A stretch of 64,000 bases of DNA, taken from DATJGR01 sp963812255 (GTDB lineage: Bacteria; Pseudomonadota; Gammaproteobacteria; Pseudomonadales; Azotimanducaceae). The stretch covers positions 2,294,001 through 2,358,000 of the forward strand of contig CAWEUM010000005.1 in NCBI GenBank assembly GCA_963812255.1, read 5' to 3'. Shown piece after piece: positions 54,301 to 62,684 of this stretch (positions within the stretch are counted from its first letter, which is position 1; each line of letters starts with the position of its first letter). Position numbers and translations under genes: made by a program. The notes beneath the pieces were generated by a model that was given only the letters and a program-made list of their open reading frames with translations, was not told the origin of the DNA and made no database searches.

Positions 54301-57300
54301 AGCGTCTGCACTGCCAGCAATTCGTCGGCATGGATGCGCATCTCGCGCAGGCGGATGCCGATGAACGTCGCCGACATCAGCGACGAGCGTTCGATGATCG
54401 ATGGCTGACGATAGCGCTCGACCAACGATTCCAGTACGGCGCGGCTGGTCGCGGCCGCGGTACCGATCGTAACCTGGGCGGTGCCGTGCGCTGGTACGCT
54501 GATCTGCATCGACAGCGATGCCAGCGGATCGAGACCGGTTGCGCGCTCCTCGGTCTCGAGCGTCGAGGAGTCGTATCGAGCGAGCGGGTGCGCAGCCTCG
54601 CGATTGCGGCCCAGCCAGCGGCCACGGTCGGCCTGGGCTCGGATACCACTGGTCTGCGCTTCCGCGTGGGCGATGAAATGGACTGCGTACAGGCCGTCTT
54701 CGGCCACGAGGCGCGGCTTACGGACGAAGTGCAATGCCTGCGCCTTTGCATCCCAGTCGGCGCGGACGAACAGGTTAGCGAACGCGGGATGCATCTCGTC
54801 CGCGCGTGCGTCCATCAGCGACACTTCGAACATGGACATCAGTTCGAGACGGATCGGTTGCGCCGAACTGTTCCACAGTTCTATTCGGCGCAGCTCCACG
54901 TCATCTTCGGCGCTGACCCATACCGTGCAACGCGTTCGCAGATCGGACCATTGCGCGTCGAGCTCGACACGATCCGCGTGGAAGTTCGCGTGGTACGTCG
55001 CGGCCGGATCCGGGGCGGGGTGCTGAGTGATCGACACCGGTGACGCGGCCGGATTGCGCCGCACGTACAAAAAGGTCCCGTGTGCATCGCGCAGCGCATC
55101 GTCACGCCAGCGCGACACGTCGGCCGCGCCGAACCTGCTCCAACCGGCGCCGTTGGCGCGTAGCGAGACGCTGTACCGGCCGTTCGACAACAGGTGAGTC
55201 GGTTGTAACGCGGTCGAGCCGGGGACCAGACCCCGCGCATGTACGGGTTCGCGAACGCCGTCGCGACTCGGGCCCGGCGGCGGCTCGAAGGAATCCGAGA
55301 TTTCTCGCGGCACCCGTTCCTGCAGCAACGAATCCACGGCGCCGATCCTCGGATCGCTCATGCACCAGCGCCTCGGCGCTTTCGAGAGCAGAAGATTGGC
55401 CAGTGAAACGATCGTCATACCCTGGTGATGTGCCATAAACGTGCTGACGACCGTGTATTTTTTCTTGCCCGCCTGGCGTTCAGCCGTGAAGTCGAGCGCT
55501 TCGACGAAACCCATCGCGCGGCGGGCCTGCAGGTCTTCGAGGCCGCGCAAGTTGTCGGCGGCGGCGCGCGGATCGAACATCGCAGCGAGTGCGCTCGCGT
55601 AGGGCGCCACAACCAGTTCGTCGGGCGGTGTCCGACGCAACGCCAGGCGCGGCACACCCTGCGGCGCGTATTGATAGGCGAGCGTATCGTCGTACGCGGC
55701 GTAGGCCGACTCCGAAATACCCCATGGCACGTTCGTTGGCGCGTCGGTTTGGGTTTTACGCGGCACCTCGAGCCCGTTCACGAACGTCATCTGCTCGCGC
55801 AGCGCGGCGCGTGATGCACAGGCGAGAGCGCTCCCTCGCGGTTCGTCGAGCACCAGCGACGGCATCAAGTATTCGAACATGGACCCGGACCACGAGCGCA
55901 ATCCGACGTCGGTGGCGATCGCATAGAAGGGCCGACCGAGCGCGGCCCAGTGGCTGACCGGGACGTCGCCTTTGGCAATCGCCCAGATGCTCGCGAGCCG
56001 TGATTCCGACGCGAGCAGGTCGTATGAACTGCGGTCGAGTTGTTGCTCGGCGACCCGATAACCGATACGGAACAGCCGCCGACGCCGGTCGTAAAGAAAT
56101 CGGAAATCGGGTTCGATCGCAAGGCGGCGACAATTCCGCTCAAGTTCGAGCAATCGGCGTGTGGTCCCGGAATTGGCGCTCGACTCGCGGCGCATTTCGT
56201 CGCAGGCACCCGCGAGTGCGATCAGGTGGCCGCATAGGTTGCCGCTGTCGACGGTCGATACGAATGTCGGCGGCAGCGGTGCCAGCGTCAATGTGTCGTA
56301 CCAGTTCAGAAAATGACCACGATGACGCGGCAGTCCCCGCAGCGTCGCGAGCGTCTGTTCGCAACGGGTCAACATTTCCGGTGTGTCGATCCATCCGAAG
56401 CGGCGGGCGCACGCGGTCGCGAGAAGGTAAAGGCCGATGTTGGTCGGTGAGGTGCGCTGCGCGACCATCATGTGTGGGACGGTCTGCACGTTGTCCGGCG
56501 GCAAATAGTGACTCGACGCGTCGACGTGCCGCTCGAAGAGACGCCAGGAATCGCGCGCAACGCCGAGTAGATAATCGCGGTCGGCCTCGTTGGCGGTCTC
56601 GATGCGATGCGCCCGATGCACGGCCGGGCCGGTTCGGCTGGCCCACCAGGTCCACAAAGGCGCGCTCGCCCACAATGAACACAACGCAACGGCGAGTGGA
56701 GCCGATCGCGTATCGACGTATAGCAAACACACCAGCAGTCCGACGGCCACCAGCGTAACCGGCAGGTGACGCCGCGCGAGCCCGGCGAGATCGTGACGAA
56801 CGGCGGACTGGGCGGACGCGGTCGTGGTCCACTGCAGCAATCCTCGTTGGCTGATCAGCATTCGATACACGGCCGTGCCGATTGCGTTGCAGAGGAGGAG
56901 CGCGTGTTCGACCAACTGCGTGACGTTCCACAACATGCCGCCGGTAGCGCGACTCACATCTGAAAAAGCGTGATGAAAGAAGTGTCGCAACGCAATATCG
57001 TCCCGGCTGGGCGCGAGACCCGCGATGGCGCCGAGCATTGGACCTGCGCCGAATGCAGCGCAGACGAGAGCGAGTGCGGCGATCGGGGAAATCGGGCCGC
57101 CGATGAGGGCGGCGACGATCAATGCGACCGAAAAGGGTGCGACCAGCGAACGGCGCAAGTTGTCGACGATCTTCCAGCGATTGATCGTGCACAGTCCATA
57201 GTGTCGCGCGCGCAATAGCAGCGGCAGCAGTTGCCAGTCGCCGCGCGTCCACCGGCGCACGCGCGACGCGGCCACGTCCGCGTCCAGAGGGGCGTCTTCG

Positions 57301-59621
57301 ATCAGCGTGATGTCATTGACGCCGCCGCAGCGGGCAATCGCTCCCTCGATCAGATCGTGACTGAGCACCTGTCCTTCCGGCAGCCGTCCCGTCAGCACGT
57401 TCTGCATCGCGTTGACGTTCAGCAGTCCCTTGCCGGTGAAGGTCCCTTCGTCGAACAGATCCTGATACACCTCCGACGTCGTCACGCTGTACGGATCTAC
57501 GCCGCATTGGCCCGCAAACAACCAATGAAACGGGGTTGCGAGGTTCTGCATCGGCAGCGGTGTGGCGATTCGCGGCTGCAGAATGCCGTAACCGGCGACG
57601 ATTCGCCGCAGGGTCGTGTCGATGCGCGGATGGTTCATCGGATGCGCCGCAATGCCGACGAGTTCGCGTAGTGTGCCGGGCGGCAGCACGGTGTCGCTGT
57701 CGAGGGTGATGACGTATGGGATGTTCGCGGCCGGGCGCGAACGCTCGCCCAGATCGATGAACGGTGATTCGCCCTGTAGTGCGAGCAGCTCGATCAGCTG
57801 TTCGAGCTTGCCGCGTTTGCGCTCCCAGCCGATCCAGCACTGTTCGGTTTCGGCCCAGCGCCGCTCGCGATGCAGCAGCAGGAAACGTCGTGTCGCATCC
57901 GCCGCAGGCGGATAGCGGGATTCGAGCGCATCCATTGCAGCCGCGGCCGCGCCCAGCAGCACCGCGTCACCTTTGCAATGCGACGTGTCGGCATCGGCGT
58001 AGTCGGTCAGCAGTGCGAATTGCACGTTGCGTTCGGAATTGGCCAGGTAATGGCGCTCGAGGTGATTCGCCAGCGCCTGAATGTTGGTCGCGTTCGTGAG
58101 CATCGCTGGAATGACCACGAGCGCGCGGTGCTCGACGGGTATCCCGTCCGTGAGTGCGAGGCGCGGCAGGCGGCGCGGCAGCACCGACTCGCTGATCAAC
58201 CGATTGACGACCGCAATGACCGTTTCGCTCGCTGGCCACAGTGCGAGCCACGCGAGGAGCACAAACGACGCGATCGGTGTGGTCTGGGTGGCATGGTGAG
58301 TGACGAACCACAGTGTGAGGCCGAGGCTGCCCAGCACGACGGTCGCCAGGTACGCGGGTAGTGCGACACGGCGCAGCACAACCGACCATTGCGGAATGGC
58401 TCCGGCACGCACGCCGAGCGCGCGACAGAGCGCGCTTCGGCCGGCGCCGCGCAACCAGTAGCTCGGCGATTCATTGGGTGTCGCGAAGTCGATGACGGTG
58501 CTCGTCGAGTGTGAATGCATCAGCGAGAGCAATTCGCGCGCCACGGACAATTCGTTGGTGCGGCTTTTGCGTGCGAGTCGCTCGATCGAGTGCAGCGTCG
58601 CGTCCTGCGTATCGTCGCGTTCGGCGCAAAACGTCGACGATCCCTGCATCAACTGCATCAGCGCGCTGGTGCGTCCGACCAACTCTCGCCATTGCGTGTC
58701 TCCGAGCAGCTGTAGCGACGTGATCGCGTTGCTGACGCTCAGGTTGTCTGCAGATTCTTCGGTCTGTTGTTGGATCTGCGCCGCGGTGGGATTTGGAATG
58801 GCGAGCGTGAGCGCCGCGCGCACAGCGTCGCGTTCGGAATCTGCGTCGAGCAGTCGCGCGCCGGTGTCAGAGTTAACACGCTGCAATACCTGAAGTGCAA
58901 AGGGTCGCAGGATGCCGCGGGAGTTCATCAGGTCGAAAACGTTCGTCACATCGACGTCCGCGTGTTCGTCCAGCCGATCGCACCATTGGTTTGCGACCTC
59001 GCGCGCGGCCTTGGTTACTGCCACGCGCTCCGACAGGCGCCGGAGATTCTCGACCAATACCACGCGCATCGTCGTCGGCAGCGCCCACAGTTCGCCCAAT
59101 GTCAGATCGCGGGTCTGCTGGTACGCGCAGAGATATTCGACGAGCAGCGTTTCGTCGAATGCGCTGTCGGTATGGGCAATGAACGCCCAGGCGACGCCGT
59201 AAACGCGGGGGAGTCCTGCCAGATGTGCGTCGGTGAGCACGGGCAGATCTCGGAAGTAACCCCGTGGTAGGCCGTCGTGGATTTGTTTGATCTGGGCGAC
59301 GACGATGTGAAAGTTGTCGAGCAGCCACTCGCCGGCGGGACTGACGTGATGTCCGGAGCGTTCCTGCAGGCCGATATACCGGTACGCCTCGCGCAGCACG
59401 GCAATGTTGGCGTGCAGTCGCGGAAAAAACGCTGCCGATCGCGGCGCGTTGATCTTCGCGGCGTGTGTTTCGCCGAGGCTGCGTCCGTGTTCCTGGAAGC
59501 GGCTGGCGCTGAAGATCTCTGCACGGATCGGTGGTTCGATGACGCCGCGCGAGGGATCAAGAATCGCCAGCGCCTCAGTGCCTGCGTTGGGCACTTGCCG
59601 ACGCAGGCGTGCGTTTTTCAT
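51315..59621 (-). CDS. Cyclic beta-1,2-glucan synthase (NdvB/ChvB/Cgs type)
   Basis: 2,768 aa, full length for the family. Builds and cyclises periplasmic beta-1,2-glucan from UDP-glucose. The layout is an N-terminal helical domain, then membrane helices (about 420-475). The GT84 glycosyltransferase follows, with DSDT at about 642 (VITLDSDTVLPPG), GTFTGKGL and RRWTRGDWQLLP at about 790. Further helices lie at about 825-870 and 950-990. A glycoamylase-like domain (MGFVEALDF, STFMAHHQGMT, about 1,360-1,405) comes next, and last two supersandwich/GH94 phosphorylase units with LMGGGDWNDGMN at about 2,432. ATG 59621 (MKNARLRRQ) is chosen; the upstream frame is non-homologous. It acts in osmoadaptation and host or surface interaction in other bacteria. 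Confidence 0.95.
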   Translation of the reverse strand: MKNARLRRQVPNAGTEALAILDPSRGVIEPPIRAEIFSASRFQEHGRSLGETHAAKINAPRSAAFFPRLHANIAVLREAYRYIGLQERSGHHVSPAGEWLLDNFHIVVAQIKQIHDGLPRGYFRDLPVLTDAHLAGLPRVYGVAWAFIAHTDSAFDETLLVEYLCAYQQTRDLTLGELWALPTTMRVVLVENLRRLSERVAVTKAAREVANQWCDRLDEHADVDVTNVFDLMNSRGILRPFALQVLQRVNSDTGARLLDADSERDAVRAALTLAIPNPTAAQIQQQTEESADNLSVSNAITSLQLLGDTQWRELVGRTSALMQLMQGSSTFCAERDDTQDATLHSIERLARKSRTNELSVARELLSLMHSHSTSTVIDFATPNESPSYWLRGAGRSALCRALGVRAGAIPQWSVVLRRVALPAYLATVVLGSLGLTLWFVTHHATQTTPIASFVLLAWLALWPASETVIAVVNRLISESVLPRRLPRLALTDGIPVEHRALVVIPAMLTNATNIQALANHLERHYLANSERNVQFALLTDYADADTSHCKGDAVLLGAAAAAMDALESRYPPAADATRRFLLLHRERRWAETEQCWIGWERKRGKLEQLIELLALQGESPFIDLGERSRPAANIPYVITLDSDTVLPPGTLRELVGIAAHPMNHPRIDTTLRRIVAGYGILQPRIATPLPMQNLATPFHWLFAGQCGVDPYSVTTSEVYQDLFDEGTFTGKGLLNVNAMQNVLTGRLPEGQVLSHDLIEGAIARCGGVNDITLIEDAPLDADVAASRVRRWTRGDWQLLPLLLRARHYGLCTINRWKIVDNLRRSLVAPFSVALIVAALIGGPISPIAALALVCAAFGAGPMLGAIAGLAPSRDDIALRHFFHHAFSDVSRATGGMLWNVTQLVEHALLLCNAIGTAVYRMLISQRGLLQWTTTASAQSAVRHDLAGLARRHLPVTLVAVGLLVCLLYVDTRSAPLAVALCSLWASAPLWTWWASRTGPAVHRAHRIETANEADRDYLLGVARDSWRLFERHVDASSHYLPPDNVQTVPHMMVAQRTSPTNIGLYLLATACARRFGWIDTPEMLTRCEQTLATLRGLPRHRGHFLNWYDTLTLAPLPPTFVSTVDSGNLCGHLIALAGACDEMRRESSANSGTTRRLLELERNCRRLAIEPDFRFLYDRRRRLFRIGYRVAEQQLDRSSYDLLASESRLASIWAIAKGDVPVSHWAALGRPFYAIATDVGLRSWSGSMFEYLMPSLVLDEPRGSALACASRAALREQMTFVNGLEVPRKTQTDAPTNVPWGISESAYAAYDDTLAYQYAPQGVPRLALRRTPPDELVVAPYASALAAMFDPRAAADNLRGLEDLQARRAMGFVEALDFTAERQAGKKKYTVVSTFMAHHQGMTIVSLANLLLSKAPRRWCMSDPRIGAVDSLLQERVPREISDSFEPPPGPSRDGVREPVHARGLVPGSTALQPTHLLSNGRYSVSLRANGAGWSRFGAADVSRWRDDALRDAHGTFLYVRRNPAASPVSITQHPAPDPAATYHANFHADRVELDAQWSDLRTRCTVWVSAEDDVELRRIELWNSSAQPIRLELMSMFEVSLMDARADEMHPAFANLFVRADWDAKAQALHFVRKPRLVAEDGLYAVHFIAHAEAQTSGIRAQADRGRWLGRNREAAHPLARYDSSTLETEERATGLDPLASLSMQISVPAHGTAQVTIGTAAATSRAVLESLVERYRQPSIIERSSLMSATFIGIRLREMRIHADELLAVQTLTTALTLLLSRPEQPDGTDACDQRELWRFGISGDRPLIVVGVNDLHGMRLVRSLVQAMRLWSWGALTCDLVVVNSEARSYQMPLQLDLVALRERYAREVIETEPARACRLNVLHADELSTVERATLMTFARLRLEADGRPLSHHVQELVEWHNGALDTRRERSAALVSAVPRAATDLPPCGEFHAADGFRFDVTPTSRPLRPWINVIANPQFGAQVSESGAGFTWAGNSRLHQLTSWSNDPITDASGEAIFLQDLRTREVWSVGSGAGAADVVYCVTHTQGSTSISHRRGTLDVNATWCVDCNHSAKHVRIALRNTGTQTLRIRVVGLFEWVMGAQRSDRLSVQTNFESLAFDEAHRLDVLFATQINCDGGFGGSTAFVTMRNDASADASLDEWTCDRRELFDSAGTRVIPDRLGKLAGVGLDPCAAIAGTLMLAPGEARECVIIVGHAANLTDARALAHSATANSATLREVAAHARWNELLNTVTVATPDPLFDALVNRWLLYQTLSCRLWARAGFYQAGGAFGFRDQLQDAMAMAVPAPDLLRAQLLLAASRQFVEGDVQHWWHPPTGAGVRTRFSDDLLWLAHATAHYVDVSGDDRVLDEPVPFLEGESIPVGAEDAYFIPNVSQESATLYEHCARAIDHSLAVGAHGLPLMGGGDWNDGMNRVGIEGRGESVWLAWFLYRLVSDFAPIARRRDDLTRVNRWETAAHGWHTALKYAAWDGEWFVRAFFDDGSPLGSHASTECRIDLVAQTWSVLSGAATLSQQRSSMAAVSRLLIDDAHGLIRILDPPLATARPDAGYIQAYPPGVRENGSQYSHAGVWALMAQASLGDADAAYRSFTYLSPAHRSANAEQCPAYALEPYAMAGDVYTQAPYIGRGGWSWYTGAAGWMHRAAIQSICGLRVRGGSVCITPHLPSHWPEIRLTLQRAGQTYEFVICAASADAKIAQALERGAVPLQQGDWLALADTGGANCRLVIVTRDEERTHVAHSATVAS

Positions 59622-59888
59622 CGACGTCAAACCGGCAGCGAAATGCCGACGTATAGGACCGCCGCAATCAGCGTCAGGGTGGTGACGAACCGACGGGCCA
59701 AAAATGCATCGAACGTTTCGAGAGTGCACAGGATCCGATGCAGCGGACCACACGCAAACGCACACTGGCGCAGGTGATCGCGCAAATGAGTGGGGTCAGA
59801 TCGATCGAATTCGAAGGCTTGCTGCATGCAGCCACCAGTTCCGAGTCGAATAGCGTCGCTCGACATCATGTTCGAAGCGTCTCGCACG

Positions 59889-60389
59889 TTAGCGCGAGTT
59901 GACGATCTGAGCGGTGGCCGTGCGCGCCAGCAGCCGTGACGCAATCTGTGATGCAACGCCGGCGACCAACGCAGGTCGAAGCAGCCAACGCCAGGCGCGC
60001 GAGCGCACCACGACCGCGCCCGCAAGGGCGGCCACGCCGAGCACCGCGGCCGGATGGCGCCGGACGAGCGGTACGATCGCTCCTCGCGCGGCCGCACCGG
60101 CGAGCGAAGCGGACGCATGCAGCGGATGCTGACTCCACCATTCGGTCATCACGTCGATCGCGATCGCAGCGACTGGATTCTTCACCGCGTCATGCGGCCG
60201 GGGAGAGCCGTTGGGATCATCCGTGGTAGCTGCGCTGTTCGAGTCGCGCTGTTCGTCGGAAAGCCAAAACGACATTCGTTGCCGGGATTGGGCCAGCCGT
60301 TCGCGGGCTGAGACGCCTGCATTGGCATCGGGTGCCCCGAATGGCGGGATCGCCGAATTGACGGTCGGGTCGGACGCTAGAGCGCTCAT
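59889..60389 (-). CDS. Membrane protein in YqjK position
   Basis: 166 aa, family not firmly recognised. Polar N-terminal half (RERLAQSRQRMSFWLSDEQR) and a hydrophobic C-terminal half (AAVLGVAALAGAVVVRSRAW; LLRPALVAGVASQIASRLL). ATG overlaps the stop of the YqjE-like gene (ATGA, 60386-60389). By order after YqjD- and YqjE-like genes it is the counterpart of yqjK, though longer. Downstream, 267 bp without a gene separate it from the glucan synthase start. Confidence 0.72.
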   Translation of the reverse strand: MSALASDPTVNSAIPPFGAPDANAGVSARERLAQSRQRMSFWLSDEQRDSNSAATTDDPNGSPRPHDAVKNPVAAIAIDVMTEWWSQHPLHASASLAGAAARGAIVPLVRRHPAAVLGVAALAGAVVVRSRAWRWLLRPALVAGVASQIASRLLARTATAQIVNSR

Positions 60390-60778
60390 GATTCACCTGC
60401 GTGACTTGCGTTGTGCAGCATTGCCGCGTCTGCGGACAGTTGACGCCGCATCGCTGCGAAGGGATCGCTCGGCGTCAGCGCGTTTGCGACGCTCAATGCC
60501 CAGATACCGAGCGCTGCCGGCACTGCCGGTACCGCTGCGAACATCCACGGCGCATGCAGACTGCCGGCCGGCAGCGCCGCCCACAGCAACATGGCGACGC
60601 CGATCAGGACGGTTGCGGCCGAGAAACTGCACAGCCCCAGAACCTGAAGAACCAGTTGCCGTTTCGCTTGCACAGCGGTCGCAGTCATCTCTTCCGCGAG
60701 CAACTCGGCATAAGCCGAGACATGCTCTGTGAGCATGTTCGGGCGCGATGCGATGAGACGAGCGAGCGGATGAGCCAC
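60386..60778 (-). CDS. YqjE/holin-X-like (DUF1469) membrane protein
   Basis: 130 aa. An N-terminal amphipathic helix (HVSAYAELLAEEMTATAVQA) and two adjacent membrane helices (VLGLCSFSAATVLIGVAMLLW; PAALGIWALSVANAL), the DUF1469/YqjE pattern. GTG start at 60778, 10 bp after the DUF883 gene's stop; its own stop overlaps the next gene. Such proteins are linked to stationary phase and osmotic stress. Confidence 0.75.
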   Translation of the reverse strand: MAHPLARLIASRPNMLTEHVSAYAELLAEEMTATAVQAKRQLVLQVLGLCSFSAATVLIGVAMLLWAALPAGSLHAPWMFAAVPAVPAALGIWALSVANALTPSDPFAAMRRQLSADAAMLHNASHAGES

Positions 60779-60788
60779 GAGGTTTCGG

Positions 60789-61181
60789 CTAGCTGCGCGA
60801 ACTTGTCCGACCGACGAGCGTCACGAGCACCATCAACGCGGCACCCACTGCGGCGGCGATCAACACGGATTTCACCGGTTCTTCCTTGATGTAACTCAAC
60901 GTCGTATTCGTCGCGCGCACGGCCTGTCCGCGAAGTTGCTGCGAGCCCTCACGAACCTTCTCGACGCTTCGTCGTGTGAACTGTTCGGCATCGACCGCGA
61001 TGCGATTCAGCGCCGGAACCGCTTGGGCGCGCGCACTATCGACACCGTCGGCGATCTGGTTCAGCGTCTCGTTTGCGACGCGCTGTGTCGAACGGATCGC
61101 CTGATCCGCGGTGTTCGCGGCTGAATCGACGATGGCCGCTGCGGCGGCGCTGGGATTCGAATTGGGGTTTGTCGTAGTCAA
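60789..61181 (-). CDS. DUF883 (YqjD/ElaB-like) membrane-anchored protein
   Basis: 130 aa. Long amphipathic helical region (AIRSTQRVANETLNQIADGV; EKVREGSQQLRGQAVRATN) and a C-terminal membrane anchor after the family motif YIKEEPVKSVLIAAAVG. YqjD in E. coli binds stationary-phase ribosomes and tethers them to the membrane. The start is TTG 61181 with GGAGAAG 6 nt upstream; there is no in-frame ATG. Confidence 0.88.
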   Translation of the reverse strand: MTTTNPNSNPSAAAAAIVDSAANTADQAIRSTQRVANETLNQIADGVDSARAQAVPALNRIAVDAEQFTRRSVEKVREGSQQLRGQAVRATNTTLSYIKEEPVKSVLIAAAVGAALMVLVTLVGRTSSRS

Positions 61182-61221
61182 GTTGGCTTCTCCGATGGGT
61201 GGGCGAAAGAGTGTTTGCGGA

Positions 61222-61383
61222 TCAACGTCTGATCAGTCCGAACAGAAAACTCGCAACGGCGAGGACCAAAAAGACCAAAAACAGAAACTGCGCGATACCG
61301 ACGGCGCTCGACGCGATTCCGCCGAAGCCGAATATCGCGGCGATCAGGGCGATGACTAAAAAGACGACTGCGTAGTGCAACAC
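61222..61383 (-). CDS. DUF1328 (YtjA-like) small membrane protein
   Basis: 53 aa, two membrane helices: HYAVVFLVIALIAAIFGFGG and a second, QFLFLVFLVLAVASFLFGL, ending IRR. Typical DUF1328 length and sequence. GTG start at 61383 with GGAGA 7 nt upstream. It heads the leftward run DUF1328, YqjD-like, YqjE-like, YqjK-position gene. Function unknown; often stress-induced. Confidence 0.88.
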   Translation of the reverse strand: MLHYAVVFLVIALIAAIFGFGGIASSAVGIAQFLFLVFLVLAVASFLFGLIRR

Positions 61384-61408
61384 GGTGGCGGTCTCCAAAA
61401 GGCGTAGC

Positions 61409-61441
61409 CAAAAAATCTGATCGATCCGCGGTGCGCCGCGG
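61409..61441 (-). terminator. GC hairpin and T run downstream of the histidine kinase gene
   Basis: CCGCGG-TGCG-CCGCGG (61426-61441) is followed on the minus strand, after 10 nt, by a run of six T (61410-61415). It may end kinase transcription, or be part of the promoter region of the DUF1328 operon. GTAGG-ACCGCT-CCGAC lies just upstream at 61523-61538. Confidence 0.35.
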
Positions 61442-61561
61442 TGAAAACAGGTTAGTCAGCGCGCGCCTGGAGGGTCATCGGCGCGCGACGCCTTGCGATG
61501 TCGTCCCGCCGGGCGAACGACTGTAGGACCGCTCCGACATCCCGGCAGCCTCTATTCGAGT

Positions 61562-62335
61562 TCATACAAGCGGCTCGAGCGGCAGCGTCGCGCAGATGCG
61601 GGTGCCTATGCCGGGAATCGAGGCGATCGAGAGGCAACCGCCATCGCCTTCGATGCGGTGGCGCATGCCGAGCAAGCCATACGAGCCGGAACGGCGTTCG
61701 CTCAAATCGAACCCGACACCATCGTCCTCGACGCACACCACGGCGTCGCACCCTTCGCACGTCAGCGACAACTGTACGGAGCCCGCGTTCGCATATTTGG
61801 TGATGTTGGTCAGCGCCTCCTGGACGAGGCGAAAGACCGTCAGCTGGCTCTGCGGGCTCAGAGATGCCGCGTTCAGGAAGCAATCGACGCGGATGCCGCT
61901 GCACGATTCGAAGTCGTGCGCGAGAATCCCGAGCGCCGGTACCAGGCCGAGGTTGTCGAGTGTCGAGGGTCTCAGGTCCTCGATGATGGTGCGGCTCAGT
62001 GCAATCACGCTGTTGAGCGTTTCGTTCAAACAAGTCAGGCGCTCCAGCGTCTCCGGCGGCCCGGCGACGAGGCGCATTTTGATTCGCGCGACGTCGAGTT
62101 TTGCGGCGGTCAGGAGCGCGCCGAGTTCGTCGTGCAGCGCGCGCGCCAGGCGACCGCGTTCGTCTTCACGCGCGAGTTGCAGGTGCCGTGCGAGCTCGGC
62201 GATGGGCGTCTCGACGCGTTGTTCGAACCGGCCATCCTCGAACTGTGTTCGCGGGCGTTCGTGCAGCGTCGCTGCCGTCGCATCCTCGAACGCGGGAGCC
62301 TCGATCGGAACAGCAGCGATCGACATGGGTAGCAT
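61562..62335 (-). CDS. NarX/DegS-type histidine kinase (HisKA_3), soluble
   Basis: 257 aa. DHp helix with phospho-acceptor His68 (RLARALHDELGALLTAAKL), then IIEDLRPSTLDNLGLVPAL and a compact ATPase domain with N-box VQEALTNITKYA, G1 CVEDDGVGFD and GSYGLLGMRHR. There is no membrane helix and only ~45 residues before the DHp, so input must come from a partner or a cytosolic signal. HisKA_3 kinases pair with NarL/LuxR regulators; the one at 47,988 is the natural candidate. Confidence 0.92.
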   Translation of the reverse strand: MLPMSIAAVPIEAPAFEDATAATLHERPRTQFEDGRFEQRVETPIAELARHLQLAREDERGRLARALHDELGALLTAAKLDVARIKMRLVAGPPETLERLTCLNETLNSVIALSRTIIEDLRPSTLDNLGLVPALGILAHDFESCSGIRVDCFLNAASLSPQSQLTVFRLVQEALTNITKYANAGSVQLSLTCEGCDAVVCVEDDGVGFDLSERRSGSYGLLGMRHRIEGDGGCLSIASIPGIGTRICATLPLEPLV

Positions 62336-62431
62336 CGTGAACTCATGTAGCGGCCACTATGCTCGCGCGAGGCGCGAGCGTCTGTCTGCCACCGCACGCA
62401 AATGCACTCGCTGATGCGATCAATCGCGTGG

Positions 62432-62445
62432 GGCGTAAGTACGCC
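62432..62445. promoter_or_regulatory. 14-bp palindrome upstream of the Lmo0937-like gene
   Basis: GGCGTA-AG-TACGCC, a perfect 6-2-6 palindrome between the divergent kinase gene and the 49-aa membrane peptide gene, 90 bp before the latter's ATG. Possible operator; no family assigned. Confidence 0.3.
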
Positions 62446-62534
62446 AGCGAACAGACGAGCAGGAAACCAAAACGGATATTCATGCAATGAGCGGGCTTGA
62501 ATTTCCAGGACCGCCAAAGTGGACGAAAGCAAAC

Positions 62535-62684
62535 ATGCTCTACACAGTCGCCGTTGTCCTCGTCATCCTCTGGGCTTTGGGCCTGGTCACGTCCTTTACC
62601 ATGGGCGGTTTGATTCACATTCTTCTGGTCGTCGCGTTGATCGCAATCGTGCTGCAGTTGCTCGGCGGACGCAGGGCGCTCTGA
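62535..62684 (+). CDS. Lmo0937-family small membrane protein (DUF5670-like)
   Basis: 49 aa with two helices (YTVAVVLVILWALGLVTSF; IHILLVVALIAIVLQLL) and a GGRRAL end, close to the Lmo0937 pattern of a short double-helix peptide. ATG 62535 is chosen by this pattern; an in-frame ATG 48 nt upstream would add a polar leader. Such peptides cluster with DUF1328, BON and YqjD genes in stress islands. Function unknown. Confidence 0.8.
   Translation: MLYTVAVVLVILWALGLVTSFTMGGLIHILLVVALIAIVLQLLGGRRAL

Noticed and set aside
59622..59888. Possible extra gene or longer N-terminus of the glucan synthase in this gap
   Set aside because: The upstream in-frame residues are Cys/His/Pro-rich without homology, and no other frame gives a known protein.
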